Made by a program: the position numbers and the translations under genes. 64,000 nucleotides of DNA, taken from NCBI GenBank assembly GCA_008704415.1, contig VXIS01000049.1, positions 124,001 through 188,000 on the forward strand, given 5' to 3'. Below the pieces are notes generated by a model, which saw only the letters and a list, made by a program, of their open reading frames with translations, was not told the DNA's origin and did no database searches. This DNA comes from Sphaerosporella brunnea. Its lineage: Eukaryota > Ascomycota > Pezizomycetes > Pezizales > Pyronemataceae. Positions within the stretch are counted from its first letter, which is position 1; each line of letters begins with the position of its first letter. This document shows positions 42,200 through 52,270 of this stretch, piece after piece.

Positions 42200-45100
42200 T
42201 TACGGACCTCCGCTCTAACGGCATCAACCTCACTTGGTGCGGAGGTCCTACTAGCCACAAGACCCATACTGTCTACCACTACCTGGATCATCGATTCAGG
42301 AGCATCTGAGCATATGTGTAACGATATCAACTGCTTTCTTCAAAAAACCTTAGCAGCGACAAACTACAAGGTCAAACTCGGCGACGAATCTGAGTTATCG
42401 GCATCTTACGTCGGAACCGCATACATCGACGGAATACCCCTACACCACGTACTACTAGTGCCTGAATTTCGTCTATCTTTAGTCTCAGTTTCACGACTGG
42501 ACAAAGAAGGTTACAAATCCGTATTTAGTGATGGAAAAGCCACAATCACCGATGAGAGAGATCGGACTCTGTTTGCAGCTACCGAAGAGCGTGGCCTCTA
42601 CAGAATCTATTCGAAGAAGCATGATGCTTTGGTGACTACTCGATCAGGGAAGAAGACACTTCCACCACGAGATCGAAAGCACTGCATACGACCTCCAGAT
42701 GAGGATATATCTCCACAGGAGACATTGATGGGCTTGATACCATCCGAAGATCCTACTAGGGTGATGCGCTTGATAGCATCTGAAAACCCTAGTAAGGTGA
42801 CGTCTGAAAAGACATTGATGGGCTTGATACCATCCGAAGATCCTACTAGGGTGATGCGCTTGATAGCATCTGAAGACCCTAGTAAGGAAACGTCCGAAGA
42901 GACACTGATGCGCTTGACAGCACCCAGAAAACCTGCTAAGGTAACATCTCCACACGAGATAGATAAAGATCTACTAGGATCTGAAGAAGCCGCAAGCAGC
43001 GTATCCACGCAAAACGCCGCAATATGGCATAGGAGACTAGCTCACCTTAACCACGCATCTATGAAGAAGCTACTCGGATCTCAGATCCCAAGCCTGAATT
43101 GCGATATATGCATCATAGCTAAACAAACTCAGAAGTTTGATAGAACGCAGCAAAAGAGAGCGACGAAGCCATACGAATTCATCCACTCAGACCTATGTGG
43201 ACCCCTTAAAACAAGCATCGGAGGAGCATCATACTACATCGTGTATATTGACGATCTCACCAGATATACTGAAGTCTGTTTCCTGGTCACGAAAAACGCC
43301 CCCGAAATCATCTCGAAGTTTAAGGGCTTTCAAGCAGCGATCCAGAACAAGGGCTACTCCATTCAACGCTTTCGCTGCGACAATGGGGGTGGTGAATACA
43401 ACAACACCGAATTCCAGAAGGTTCTGACAGACTCGGGAATCCGCTACGAACCTGCTCCTGCCTACACGCAGCATAAGAATGGCGTAGCCGAGAGGATGAT
43501 CCGGACTATCAATACCAAGGCTCGCTGCATGCTACTGGATGCTAAGCTCCCTATGCGATTCTGGGCTGAAGCCGTAAGGACAGCAGTCTATCTCCACCGG
43601 CGGACCCCAACTGCAGCCTGTAGCCACATGACACCATACGAAATGCTATTTGGTGAGAAATCTCCACTACAGCATCTTCGGCGTTTTGGCTGTATTGCCT
43701 ACAAATTCGTCCCGAAAGAGCAACGCAAGGACAAGAAGTTTGGTATACGATCGCGACCCTGCATGATGCTAGGATACGTCCACGACACCACTAAGATCTG
43801 GCGTATATGGGACTTCAACCGTGGCTTACACGGTGGAGCTGTCGAATGCTCGAATGTCGTCTTCAGAGAAGATCAAAACGGCTACAGTACCCCAGAAAAC
43901 GACGATGATGACGTCAATTTTCCTACTGATGACGATGACGTAAGCGAATCTGATGATAACGCTGTCACTCACTCCCGTCAAGCAGCAAATGCCATCATAG
44001 TCGAAAAGGCCAATCGAGGGGGGAGTGACGAAGTTGATCCGATTAGCCTTCGCTATGAGCCAGATCCCACCTCTCTCAAAGAAGCTATGACGAGCATCCA
44101 CAAAGCCTCCTGGATCGACGCAATGAAAGAAGAGTGGAAGTCGCTGCTAGACAACCACACCTTTGAATTCGAAGCAACTCCGAAAGCCATCGAAATCGCA
44201 ACTCCGAAAGCCATCGGAAGCAGATGGGTGTTTAGGACAAAACTCAACCCAGATGGGACTACGAAATTCAAAGCCAGACTAGTCATCAAGGGATACGAGC
44301 AAGTCAAAGGCATCGACTTCAACGAAACCTACGCTCCTGTCTCGAAGCTCTCAACCCTTCGCATGCTATTGGCCATAAGCGCCCAGAAAGGCTGGAAAAT
44401 CGACCACATGGACGTTAAATCAGCTTTCCTTAACCCTGAGATCGATAACGACAACGTCTACATGAGCTTACCGCAGGGTATAGAAGAAGTTGATCCCTCG
44501 CTATCAAGCTCTACCGTACGACTGAGAAAAGCTCTTTACGGCCTTAAGCAAGCTCCGAAGCTCTGGTATGACAACATCAACCAGTTCCTGCTATCTCTCG
44601 AGTTTACTCAATCCACTGCGGATCCGAATCTCTACATCACAGATAAGGCTCTACTGCTACTCTACGTCGACGACATCCTCATCATCCATACCAAGCAGCA
44701 TGGCAGTAGAGGAGACGAAATCAAGCGACAACTCAATGAGCGATACAAGATGACAGACCTGGGTCAAGTGCAGAGGTTCCTAGGCCTAGAGATTGGACGA
44801 AGCTCAGCTGGCATAACTCTTAGCCAATCGACGTATATACACTCCATCATCCGAAGATTCGATCTTGAAAACGCCAAAGAAACCGCTTCACCGATGGATG
44901 CAAACGTCGATCTTGACAACCCCCTATGCAACGACAAGCAGGTGTCAGATACGACTCTATACCAGTCTATGGTCGGATCTCTCATGTATGCGGCACTAGG
45001 CACTAGGCCAGATATTGCATTCTGCGTCACAGTCTTGAGCAAATACAACGCCAACCCTCTACAGATGCATCTAACAGCTGCGAAACGAGCTCTACGATAC

Positions 45101-45652
45101 CTCAAGAAGACATCGAAATACGGACTACACTTCCCTAGCATCGAGCAGCATAATACCAGCATAGTAGGCTTCACTGACTCAGACTGGGCTGGGAGCACTG
45201 GAAGCAGAAAGTCGATCGGCGGATACGTCTTTCAGATGAATGAGGGATCCATATCCTGGCAAGCGAAGTCACAGACAGTTGTCGCCCTATCGACGTTAGA
45301 AGCTGAATATATCGCCTGCTCGGACGCAACTCGAGAAGCCATCTGGCTTCGACGCCTGCAAGCCGAAATCGATCGACTCGGAGATCCCACGAAATCGACG
45401 CCGACACCTATAAGCTGCGACAACCAGGGAGCCTTGAAGCTTATAGCCACTGGAGTTCTGAAAGCAAAGACAAAGCACATAGACATCAAGTTCCACCATG
45501 CTAGAGACGAGCAAGAGAAGGGGCACGTCAAGTTCGACTACATAGCATCTGAAGACAACATAGCAGACCTGCTAACGAAAGGCCTTCCGACTCCTCGACA
45601 CCAAATGCTGACTAGCAAGCTTGGACTTTACGAAGTGGAGGACACTACCTAG
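42197..45652 (+). CDS. pol: copia Pol (protease, integrase, reverse transcriptase, RNase H)
   Basis: In frame with gag after the UGA; the first ATG (42314) lies downstream of the protease active site, so expression needs readthrough. Domains: aspartic protease WIIDSGASEHM (about 42287); a 90-bp internal tandem repeat; pre-integrase zinc region (HRRLAHLNHASMKKLL ... CDIC); integrase catalytic D (HSDLCGP), D (CDNGGGEY) and E (NGVAERM); reverse transcriptase from SRWVFRTKLNPDGT with the catalytic LLYVDDILI; RNase H from SDWAGSTGSRKSIGGY with STLEAEYIA and the closing KTKHIDIKFHHARDE. All key residues are present and no stop interrupts, so the copy may be active. The TAG at 45650-45652 overlaps the polypurine tract. 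Confidence 0.95.
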   Translation, partial: RLRTSALTASTSLGAEVLLATRPILSTTTWIIDSGASEHMCNDINCFLQKTLAATNYKVKLGDESELSASYVGTAYIDGIPLHHVLLVPEFRLSLVSVSRLDKEGYKSVFSDGKATITDERDRTLFAATEERGLYRIYSKKHDALVTTRSGKKTLPPRDRKHCIRPPDEDISPQETLMGLIPSEDPTRVMRLIASENPSKVTSEKTLMGLIPSEDPTRVMRLIASEDPSKETSEETLMRLTAPRKPAKVTSPHEIDKDLLGSEEAASSVSTQNAAIWHRRLAHLNHASMKKLLGSQIPSLNCDICIIAKQTQKFDRTQQKRATKPYEFIHSDLCGPLKTSIGGASYYIVYIDDLTRYTEVCFLVTKNAPEIISKFKGFQAAIQNKGYSIQRFRCDNGGGEYNNTEFQKVLTDSGIRYEPAPAYTQHKNGVAERMIRTINTKARCMLLDAKLPMRFWAEAVRTAVYLHRRTPTAACSHMTPYEMLFGEKSPLQHLRRFGCIAYKFVPKEQRKDKKFGIRSRPCMMLGYVHDTTKIWRIWDFNRGLHGGAVECSNVVFREDQNGYSTPENDDDDVNFPTDDDDVSESDDNAVTHSRQAANAIIVEKANRGGSDEVDPISLRYEPDPTSLKEAMTSIHKASWIDAMKEEWKSLLDNHTFEFEATPKAIEIATPKAIGSRWVFRTKLNPDGTTKFKARLVIKGYEQVKGIDFNETYAPVSKLSTLRMLLAISAQKGWKIDHMDVKSAFLNPEIDNDNVYMSLPQGIEEVDPSLSSSTVRLRKALYGLKQAPKLWYDNINQFLLSLEFTQSTADPNLYITDKALLLLYVDDILIIHTKQHGSRGDEIKRQLNERYKMTDLGQVQRFLGLEIGRSSAGITLSQSTYIHSIIRRFDLENAKETASPMDANVDLDNPLCNDKQVSDTTLYQSMVGSLMYAALGTRPDIAFCVTVLSKYNANPLQMHLTAAKRALRYLKKTSKYGLHFPSIEQHNTSIVGFTDSDWAGSTGSRKSIGGYVFQMNEGSISWQAKSQTVVALSTLEAEYIACSDATREAIWLRRLQAEIDRLGDPTKSTPTPISCDNQGALKLIATGVLKAKTKHIDIKFHHARDEQEKGHVKFDYIASEDNIADLLTKGLPTPRHQMLTSKLGLYEVEDTT
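42719..42952 (+). repeat. 90-bp tandem repeat inside pol (2.6 units)
   Basis: Units 42719-42808 and 42809-42898 are nearly identical and encode ETLMGLIPSEDPTRVMRLIA and ~10 more residues; a diverged third part runs to 42952. It lies between protease and integrase, a linker region where length change is tolerated. Confidence 0.85.
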
Positions 45653-45665
45653 AAAGAGGGGGGGG
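45651..45665 (+). other. Polypurine tract
   Basis: AGAAAGAGGGGGGGG directly before the 3' LTR; primer for plus-strand synthesis. Confidence 0.85.
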
Positions 45666-45865
45666 TGTTGGAAAACGAGCTTTCTAGGTGTGACGGGACG
45701 AGTGGATAAGGGTCGAGGTGGGACTGAGTGATATCCAGTGAAGCTGTGAGATGGTGTCTATACGTAGCTAGGCTAGCATGAAAACTAAGCAATATAACCA
45801 TCGCTTACCCACCATCCATCTATTCTGACTAAGCTCCATCTCTCTACACGTCCACACTTTTAACA
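45666..45865 (+). repeat. copia 3' LTR
   Basis: 200 bp, TGTTGGAAAACGAGC ... TTTTAACA, followed by the CGCAC duplication. Confidence 0.95.
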
Positions 45866-45870
45866 CGCAC

Positions 45871-48299
45871 CTTACATTGAACGACATGATGAACCCGAGG
45901 TAGTCGCGGTTGGTATAGTACCCAGACGCCGGCTTGCTCATGGGGCTTACACTGCCCAGGTTGGTATTCAGGCCGTGGATACCGACATCCCGAACGCCGC
46001 AGGAATGTCCCCAGCGCCGTGCATTCCATTGAGAACCTCTCGCACACAAGGCTGAATCAAGCGCGGCCACTTATGGTCGGCGCTGAGGTCGACCTATTCC
46101 ACGGTCGACATCAGCAACCGCTGCTCCAGGCTCGTCTGGTTCCTCTGGTCGGCGACGAAGACGGCGAGCTTGGTGTGCTCAGTGGGAGCAGTCAGTGTAG
46201 CGGCTGATGACGAGCTGAGTGCTAAGAGGTGCGCAAGACCACGCGCCATGGGCGAAACCCACGAACTCCAACACCCCCGATGTTCTCTCCACGGTCGTTC
46301 TGGTTGGTGCGCTGGTTTTGCGCGCGCGCGATATCCATAACATGCGCCGTGTTTTCGCGGCCTTCGTTGAGGATTTGGACGTGCACGTGACGCGGGTTGC
46401 CCCGGCTTAGTGTGGACTCTGCCCCCGACTGGCTGGTGGTGCACACCGCCACGCTTCTACCGCCTGCTTCACCTCACAGGCTGTGGCCGTGGATATGCTT
46501 CGAAAATGCAGCGCTGCAAGGACGCAGCGCTCTTCCGTCGCGTTGATTTGCCCGCGATTGCTGATGCTGTAGGCGAGATACCGAGATGTGTGCAGGCATC
46601 CGATTCCGCTCCTAGCTCGCTCCTTTGTCGTGGGGCACGCCTTGTCCAACCTCGTGTCTGGCGGTGATCGCAGAGGGGTATCTGCGTCCTTCTTCGTCGA
46701 CCTTCAGTTGAAGCTCGCGGGTCCAGGTGTCCGCAACGTTCTTTTCCAACCCTTAGTTCTGAGCAACCTTCTTTGACACCGTTGCGCACATGTTGAGATG
46801 TCCTCGACGTTTCGTCGCCAGCTTTGTCCCGTTTAGGCGTGATACCTTTTCGTTGATTTCCAACAACATCCTATGATCCATCGCTGGTGAATCCTGCAGG
46901 CCTTCACAGCTGGTGTGAGCCATGATGACGATCGGCCTCTGACGTGTCCGGTCAGCAAGCGAGGCACTGCAATCGCGTAGTTACTGGCAAACCCGGTCAA
47001 GCGTTTGAAAAATTGGATTTGAGTCTCCAGTCCATGGGCGGCAACAGGGAGCAGGGGCCAAGAAGTGCCTATACGTGTTGGTACCTTTCATCCACAGCAC
47101 ATCACCATTGCTCCCGACTCAGGGCGTTATCTTCCTCCAAACGGAGATGCAATGTCGAAACACAGCTATGACGAGTCAGCTCAACCTCAACCAGGATTGA
47201 ACCATCCTACCATCGTTGATTGCTGATGCCTAGGAAGCCGAAGGCCCAGCGGTGGTACCAGCGTTCTCACGGGACGTGTAGCGGCGGCAGGTGGCGATTT
47301 GGCGTGCAGGCGCCGGTCAAGGCAGCCAGGAAAAACCGGATAGGTGCACTGGACATAGCTGTGCCAGGCGTGCAAGTTCTGGGCACACGTTTGACCGCGC
47401 CAAAATCAGCAACCGAAAGTGCACCGCCTGAGTGGCAGAATGCACCGGCCCGAGTCAATCGTCCCGGTTTTGCGCGGAATATCCGAAGGCTGGCAGGTAA
47501 GCTCGCTGGCTGGGACTGCTATTCAACGTAGCAAAATTCCACCGCGCCAGACCACACGTTGAGGCTGCGGCCGCAAGCCACCATCACCGGCTTGCTGGAG
47601 CGGCTCGTGCTGCACACGCTGCGCACTGTGGAGCTGTGTCACGCGGCTATCCCAACATGCCGCACGGTCTTCACGGCATGCTGGATCTGCCAGCGTACGA
47701 CTGCGACGACGCCGTAGCGGGAATCCACTACGACACGGTTACCGGTACGTGGGTACTGCAAATTGATCATAGCAGAACCGTTGCCACGGGGAACAGGGCG
47801 TGTGTTTGGCCCCTGCTTTGTTGCGCCGTTCGGTCAGACAGGCAACACCCGGTTCAATTGCCTCTCGCGTCGCGGGGCCCTCTGAAGTGCCTCCAAAGAA
47901 GGCGAAGTATTTCCTATGCGGCCAAGCTAACCCTTGAAATACCGACGAAGGCAACTCCGTGGTTCATCGGCTGCGATGATGTCCGAGATGTTGGTGGTCA
48001 CATGTCCGAAAGCATGTTAAACTGCCAGCCTGGCCACCTACCGTGTAAATGGGGGTGTTCGCATTATTTTGTATCTGGTGTTGCTTGGGCTGCATTCAGC
48101 AAAAGATTTGGGTCCCGGATTTTTTCGGATGGGTGATTCATCGGATATCGATCGCGTCGTGTCTAGAATGTGAGAGTTCATGGATAATTGATTCATTTTT
48201 TTGATACCACTCGCCACGCTTTGTAAGAAACAATCCAGTGAGATTTGACCCCGGGTTCGTGCACAGGACGCTGTTTGGTGGTCGCCGTGTACAGCTAGA
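45871..48299. other. No confident gene
   Basis: Minus-strand fragments such as NVADTWTRELQLKVDEEGRR (about 46660-46740) and the frame 46407-46649 read like decayed protein. A plus frame at 47223-47531 (103 codons) is Arg/Ala-rich. None is recognised or intact. Confidence 0.3.
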
Positions 48300-48743
48300 T
48301 CAACCGAGCGCCTCAACAGAGACATCAAGCCCTGTATCGCCCGTCCACGGGACCGTAATCACGCACCGGTATCCTGGCCAGTTGTCAATGATGAGTCCGC
48401 GCACCACAGTCGAGGACAAACAGACCTGCTGCGCGCTCGCGGCGGAAGCTTTAGTGAGGCGGCGTTTTGCCTCAGACTTGCCGACACTGAGGATATGCTT
48501 CACAAAGGCGACAAAGACGTGAGCATCCCTGATGCCGGGGTACGCCCGCGAGAGGAGATCGAGGTAGATCTCCTTCTCGACATCTTCACAATCGGTCCAA
48601 CTGCGAGGGTCTGAGGCTAAATCGATTGGACAAAGAGCGCGCACATCCTCCGCTATCTCTTTGAACTCCGCCGCTGTTATCCCGGCGCGACCAAGTGATC
48701 TCGCAAGCCGCTGGCCCCATTTGGTCTGCAGATAGGTTGTCAT
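48300..48743 (-). CDS. Hypothetical protein (147 aa)
   Basis: From ATG 48743 (MTTYLQTKWGQRLARSLGRA) to TGA at 48300. The composition is that of a soluble mixed alpha/beta protein (ITAAEFKEIAEDVRALCPID, DAHVFVAFVKHILSVGKSEA, then VVRGLIIDNWPGYRCVITV), with no low-complexity stretch and no signal peptide. No family recognised. Uninterrupted and with a proper start and stop, it is one of the few plausible host genes here; further exons are possible. Confidence 0.5.
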   Translation of the reverse strand: MTTYLQTKWGQRLARSLGRAGITAAEFKEIAEDVRALCPIDLASDPRSWTDCEDVEKEIYLDLLSRAYPGIRDAHVFVAFVKHILSVGKSEAKRRLTKASAASAQQVCLSSTVVRGLIIDNWPGYRCVITVPWTGDTGLDVSVEALG

Positions 48744-49333
48744 TGTACGCTCTGCTGATGGTTAGTTCATATTGTACGCGCGGGAAAAAGATATTCCGGC
48801 TGATATACCAACTTCGAGAAGTCCGTTGTGCAGTCAGGGGAGACACGGTGGCGGAAGTGTACCTCCATCCGGCCCTGTCAAAGCTGGATCTTTGATGGAA
48901 GTGAATAATGCAACGTAGCACGCTTTTTGTCAAGTCGACAGGTGTGGGTGACTCATTGCTAGTCAGTCGATATATCGCAATCACGAATTGGTGCCAAGCA
49001 GAGCCTGAAAACTATTTGGTAAGACCGTGGGGACAGGATACCAGGTTTCGTATGTCCGTGATAGGCCTTTGGCCTCACTCCGATTCGCAAGATAGGAGGC
49101 ACTTGGACTTACGTCCTCGTGTACGATGTATGATTTAAAACAAAACAAAACAAAACAAAGCCTGAAAACTATATCTACAAACTGAAACTCTTGGAGATTA
49201 TTAACAATGTTATTGACAGGACAGTATTGGCGGTATAAGGTCAAACGAATGTTGCGTGTTGTTGCGGCGCTACGGGTATAGACTTGCGGCCCGCTGTGTC
49301 TGCATTGAGCTTCTGTCCATGTACTTGGGCGAC
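48744..49333. other. Spacer with a LINE-like 3' tail
   Basis: At 49119-49158, GTACGATGTATGATTTAAAAC is followed by tandem AAAAC units, resembling the tails of the LINE copies (ATGATTAAAACAAAAC). An AGGCCTTTGGCCT hairpin lies at about 49063-49075. Probably a plus-strand, strongly truncated LINE end. Otherwise nothing. Confidence 0.4.
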
Positions 49334-50670
49334 TAGTGTTGGGCACGAGACGAGACGAGACGAGATTTGAACACGGCCCGGGATGTCTTGTCTTGTGGAG
49401 AGAAAAGTCTTGCGGGCCCAGGACATGGGCGTCAGGCCCGGCGAGTACCCGGGCTTACCATGCACGTGAGGCCTTGGAGTGGAGTTCGGTCGTTCAATTT
49501 CAATGCTATTACTCTATACATCGTCCTCCTCAGCTGCCCATTCGCCCTCGTTCACCCAGTCTGCCACTTCGACTTTGTCTTCGCGCTCCCATTCTTCCAC
49601 ATGCAGCTGTCCGATCCAATTCTTCACAAGAAGAAGGATGTTTGCGGTGCTGTCCCCCAGCCTGTTTCGCTTTTTGGTAATAATATCACCGGCGTGAGAG
49701 AATAGCCTTTCAGCTGGTACACTACTGGCGGGTATTGACGGATAGTGCCGAGCCATGTCTGCTAAACCACGGCGATAGCGTTGCCCATACAGCTTCCACC
49801 ATTCTATACCATCAACATTCCATTGCGCCGGGGGTTCCTCTAACCACTGGGCAGTTTCAGAGCGCTGCCGAGCAGGTTCCTGGACACCTGGTGCTGGGCC
49901 AAATAAATGCTGGAAGGGATCAACGTAGTCTTCGGATGCAGGAGACTGAGGCTGGGCCTGAGCGGGCTCTAAGACATCATGACCGCCTTTTTCATAACGT
50001 TGGCGATATATTCTTTCAAATATACCCTTTGCTTTTCGAACCTGAGCCGGAGTCCAACCAAGCCGCTGAACTGGCAGCGGGGGTCGAGAATCATGCTCAG
50101 CACGAGTGCGGTTTGATCGTCGGTCTTTTTCCAGTACTCATTGAGGATCTCCCATCCATCGTTGCAAGCTCTTGACAACGTAGAGGGGTTTCCATTGTTC
50201 TATTCTTCCTCTTCAGTAATAAACTGTAAAAGCTGTCGCCGCAGAATTGAATAATAGGGCAACTGCAGATGGAGCGTGGGGTATTTCGAGCCGCTGAGGG
50301 GCTCGGTAGGCTTAACAAATATTTTTAGAATTGTGTGGAGATGCGGGACGTTTGGTGGTGAACGTGTTGTCTGAAGAAGAAAGGAAGAAAGGAAGCTATC
50401 TACTGTCCCCGCGCCTTATATCCTCTTCTCGCCTCACTCTTGTGCACTCAACTCTAGATCCGAACCCTACATCAACGGATGGCCAACGGATCACGGCAAT
50501 TCAACACGCATAGCACATCATAACTCATCACTCACGAGTACCCGGGCCTGATCGCCGCCTAATCAGATCCGTCCCGGGATATCTCCTCTCGTCCAGAAAA
50601 AACATTCGTCTCGCTCGTCATTTAGGCCCGAGACGAGTACCAGGGATATCTCGGCTCGTGCCCAACACTA
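49334..50670. mobile_element. hAT-type element 6 with transposase remnant (1337 bp)
   Basis: Termini TAGTGTTGGGCACGAG and CTCGTGCCCAACACTA are perfect inverted repeats. The flanks (TGGGCGAC left, GGCAGACA right) do not form a clean 8-bp duplication, so the site is altered. It carries the C-terminal half of a transposase. Confidence 0.85.
49514..50178 (-). pseudogene. hAT transposase, C-terminal half with frameshift
   Basis: Minus strand: LSMILDPRCQFSGL (50178-49969 frame), then after a one-base shift near 49985 VLEPAQAQPQSPASEDY, WNVDGIEWWKLYGQRY and the dimerisation domain IPASSVPAERLFSHAGDIIT ... ANILLLVKNWIG. The last two blocks are the hAT C-terminal dimerisation signature. The catalytic DDE N-terminal half is missing and the frame is broken, so it is inactive. 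Confidence 0.85.
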
Positions 50671-51739
50671 GGCAGACAGGCTCCACAGTGTTTAATACGG
50701 CCGTGGCTCGCCTCCGATAGCAGGCAATTCAGTTGACCATCACTTTCAGCTGTGTCGCTATGCAACGCTTGTTTCATTTGATGACACTCTGCCTTCTTAT
50801 AAGGTGCTTGCTCCAACTTTCCATCGGGAAAGACCAACCATTGCGTAGGCGCTACCGCGACTGCAATGCTTGGGACTCAATACAGTGCTAATGCGGGCGA
50901 AAGCATTCAGCAAAGTGTCAATGCGGAATGTCTAGGGACAGTCCCACGTCGGACTGTCCCGCGGGCTTGCGGCTCAAGGTGCGGGGATATTGCCCGCACC
51001 AGCGCCCAAAATTTGAGATTAGAACGTGGAATTTAAGGGTTGAAATAATTCAGACACCGTTTGTTACCGCGCGTTGTTTGTACGTCGTGTTGAGCCCTAT
51101 TTGTCGCGATTAACACACCAACAACGGTACCACCGCTCCCCCGCGTTTCGCCAATCGCCAATCTCAGCGCAGCCCGCTATGTCGACGCATCAAAGTCTGT
51201 CCGCTGCGGCGCAGTATGGTTCAACCGAACTGGATGAAGGACGAAGCTTGTCCCAACCTTCTGCTGCACAGGGCCATCCGCGTCAAAGTCTCTTTACCAT
51301 GCCCCGAACGATATTGACCAGAGAACGCCCTTCACTCACCGCGGAAAGCTGGTGGTGTCACGCGCTCTGTATCAAGGTGCCCTACACCACCAACCCCTCG
51401 CCGGAGAGGATGCAGAATGGTATGCTGAGCGCCTACCAGGAAGCACATTTCGCGCGCCGGGCCCAGGTGAGACTAGCACACAACGCACTCTTCCTTCTCC
51501 AACGAGAAAGAGAAAGCCTAACCCTTGTGAGCGGCAAGATAAAATGCCTGTTTTATTCTTCTCGCACTGAGAAGGCTTGCAGTCATCAGAACAGCGTTGT
51601 TATGTAGGCATCGCCAGTCATCCACCGGCCACATGCCAGAAGCGCGCATTACGGCCACCTCCCTCACAATATCATACAACAACCACAGTTTCTACGCCAC
51701 ATTCCTCAGCCTTGGAGGTAGGTATGTCTTTCACGATAC
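50671..51739. other. No confident gene
   Basis: A plus frame from ATG 51181 (MSTHQSLSAAAQYGSTELDE) runs 142 codons and overlaps a second open frame (51352-51570). One or the other may be an exon, but nothing is recognised. Confidence 0.3.
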
Positions 51740-51744
51740 AGTCG

Positions 51745-51984
51745 TTAGGTCGAGCCACGAAATGTGGACTTGATGCCGGAACCAGTGCCATTGGGTGTGA
51801 TATTCCAGGCGATGTCCTTGCCTGTATATCCGGACACATGTAGGTGAATGGACCCTGTGTTTTGCTGAACCGCCGATGCCTACGCCGGTTCCGGGGTGGC
51901 TGCGAGCCCGTCGGAATCACTGGTTTCGCCCGTGAGCTTGGGGACCTTGCGAGGATTGTCATTTGCCGGATGATGGATAGGCTT
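51745..51984 (-). pseudogene. Small repeat-family protein, copy D (last exon, one stop)
   Basis: Starting after CATCATCAGCAG (the family intron-2 acceptor), 80 codons read ANDNPRKVPKLTGETSDSD ... ASAVQQNTGS ... VSGYTGKDIAWNITPNGT ... FRGST, with a TAG at 51882-51880. The C-terminal block agrees with copies B and C (GxDIAW, PNGT, FRGST). The leader is joined directly to the end of intron 2, so exons 1 and 2 with intron 1 were deleted. It cannot make the full protein. Confidence 0.7.
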
Positions 51985-52116
51985 CTGCTGATGATGTCAA
52001 GAGCAAAGGAAGAAAGAAAGAAGGAAGTGCTGCAAGACGAGATGTAGTTGATGCTATGGACCGATAGCTGTTGCTGAAGTAGGTCGAAGTGTTGATTGAA
52101 AGGTACGGAGCCTGGC

Positions 52117-52152
52117 GCTTGTTTCTGCCGTTTAAGAGGAAGAACCAAGCGC
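52117..52152 (-). promoter_or_regulatory. 36-bp near-palindrome upstream of copy D
   Basis: CGCTTGTTT ... AACCAAGCG with one arm change. It is kept although the gene is broken, which shows it belongs to the repeat unit. Confidence 0.5.
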
Positions 52153-52270
52153 TAGATCCAAACTCGAAATCTGGCTTACAACTAACCCTTGGATATCTCT
52201 ACAGATACCCTAGCTCTACCGTGTTACACTCGTTCATACTCGGATCCGTATAGAGTAACCGAGCATCCAT

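Larger units (their letters stand above)
40998..45870 (+). mobile_element. Complete Ty1/copia retrotransposon with target duplication
   Basis: The element is 41003-45865, flanked by the 5-bp duplication CGCAC (40998-41002, 45866-45870). Order: LTR, primer site, gag, UGA, pol (protease, integrase, reverse transcriptase, RNase H), polypurine tract, LTR. The integrase-before-RT order defines the copia superfamily. The LTRs differ by one G, so insertion is recent, and no frameshift is present. Confidence 0.97.
51740..52270 (-). repeat. Small-gene-family repeat unit, copy D
   Basis: Minus-strand copy: upstream TAGAGATATCCAAGGGTTAG, the near-palindrome, the T/C-rich leader, and then the last exon only. 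Exons 1 and 2 are missing. Confidence 0.75.
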
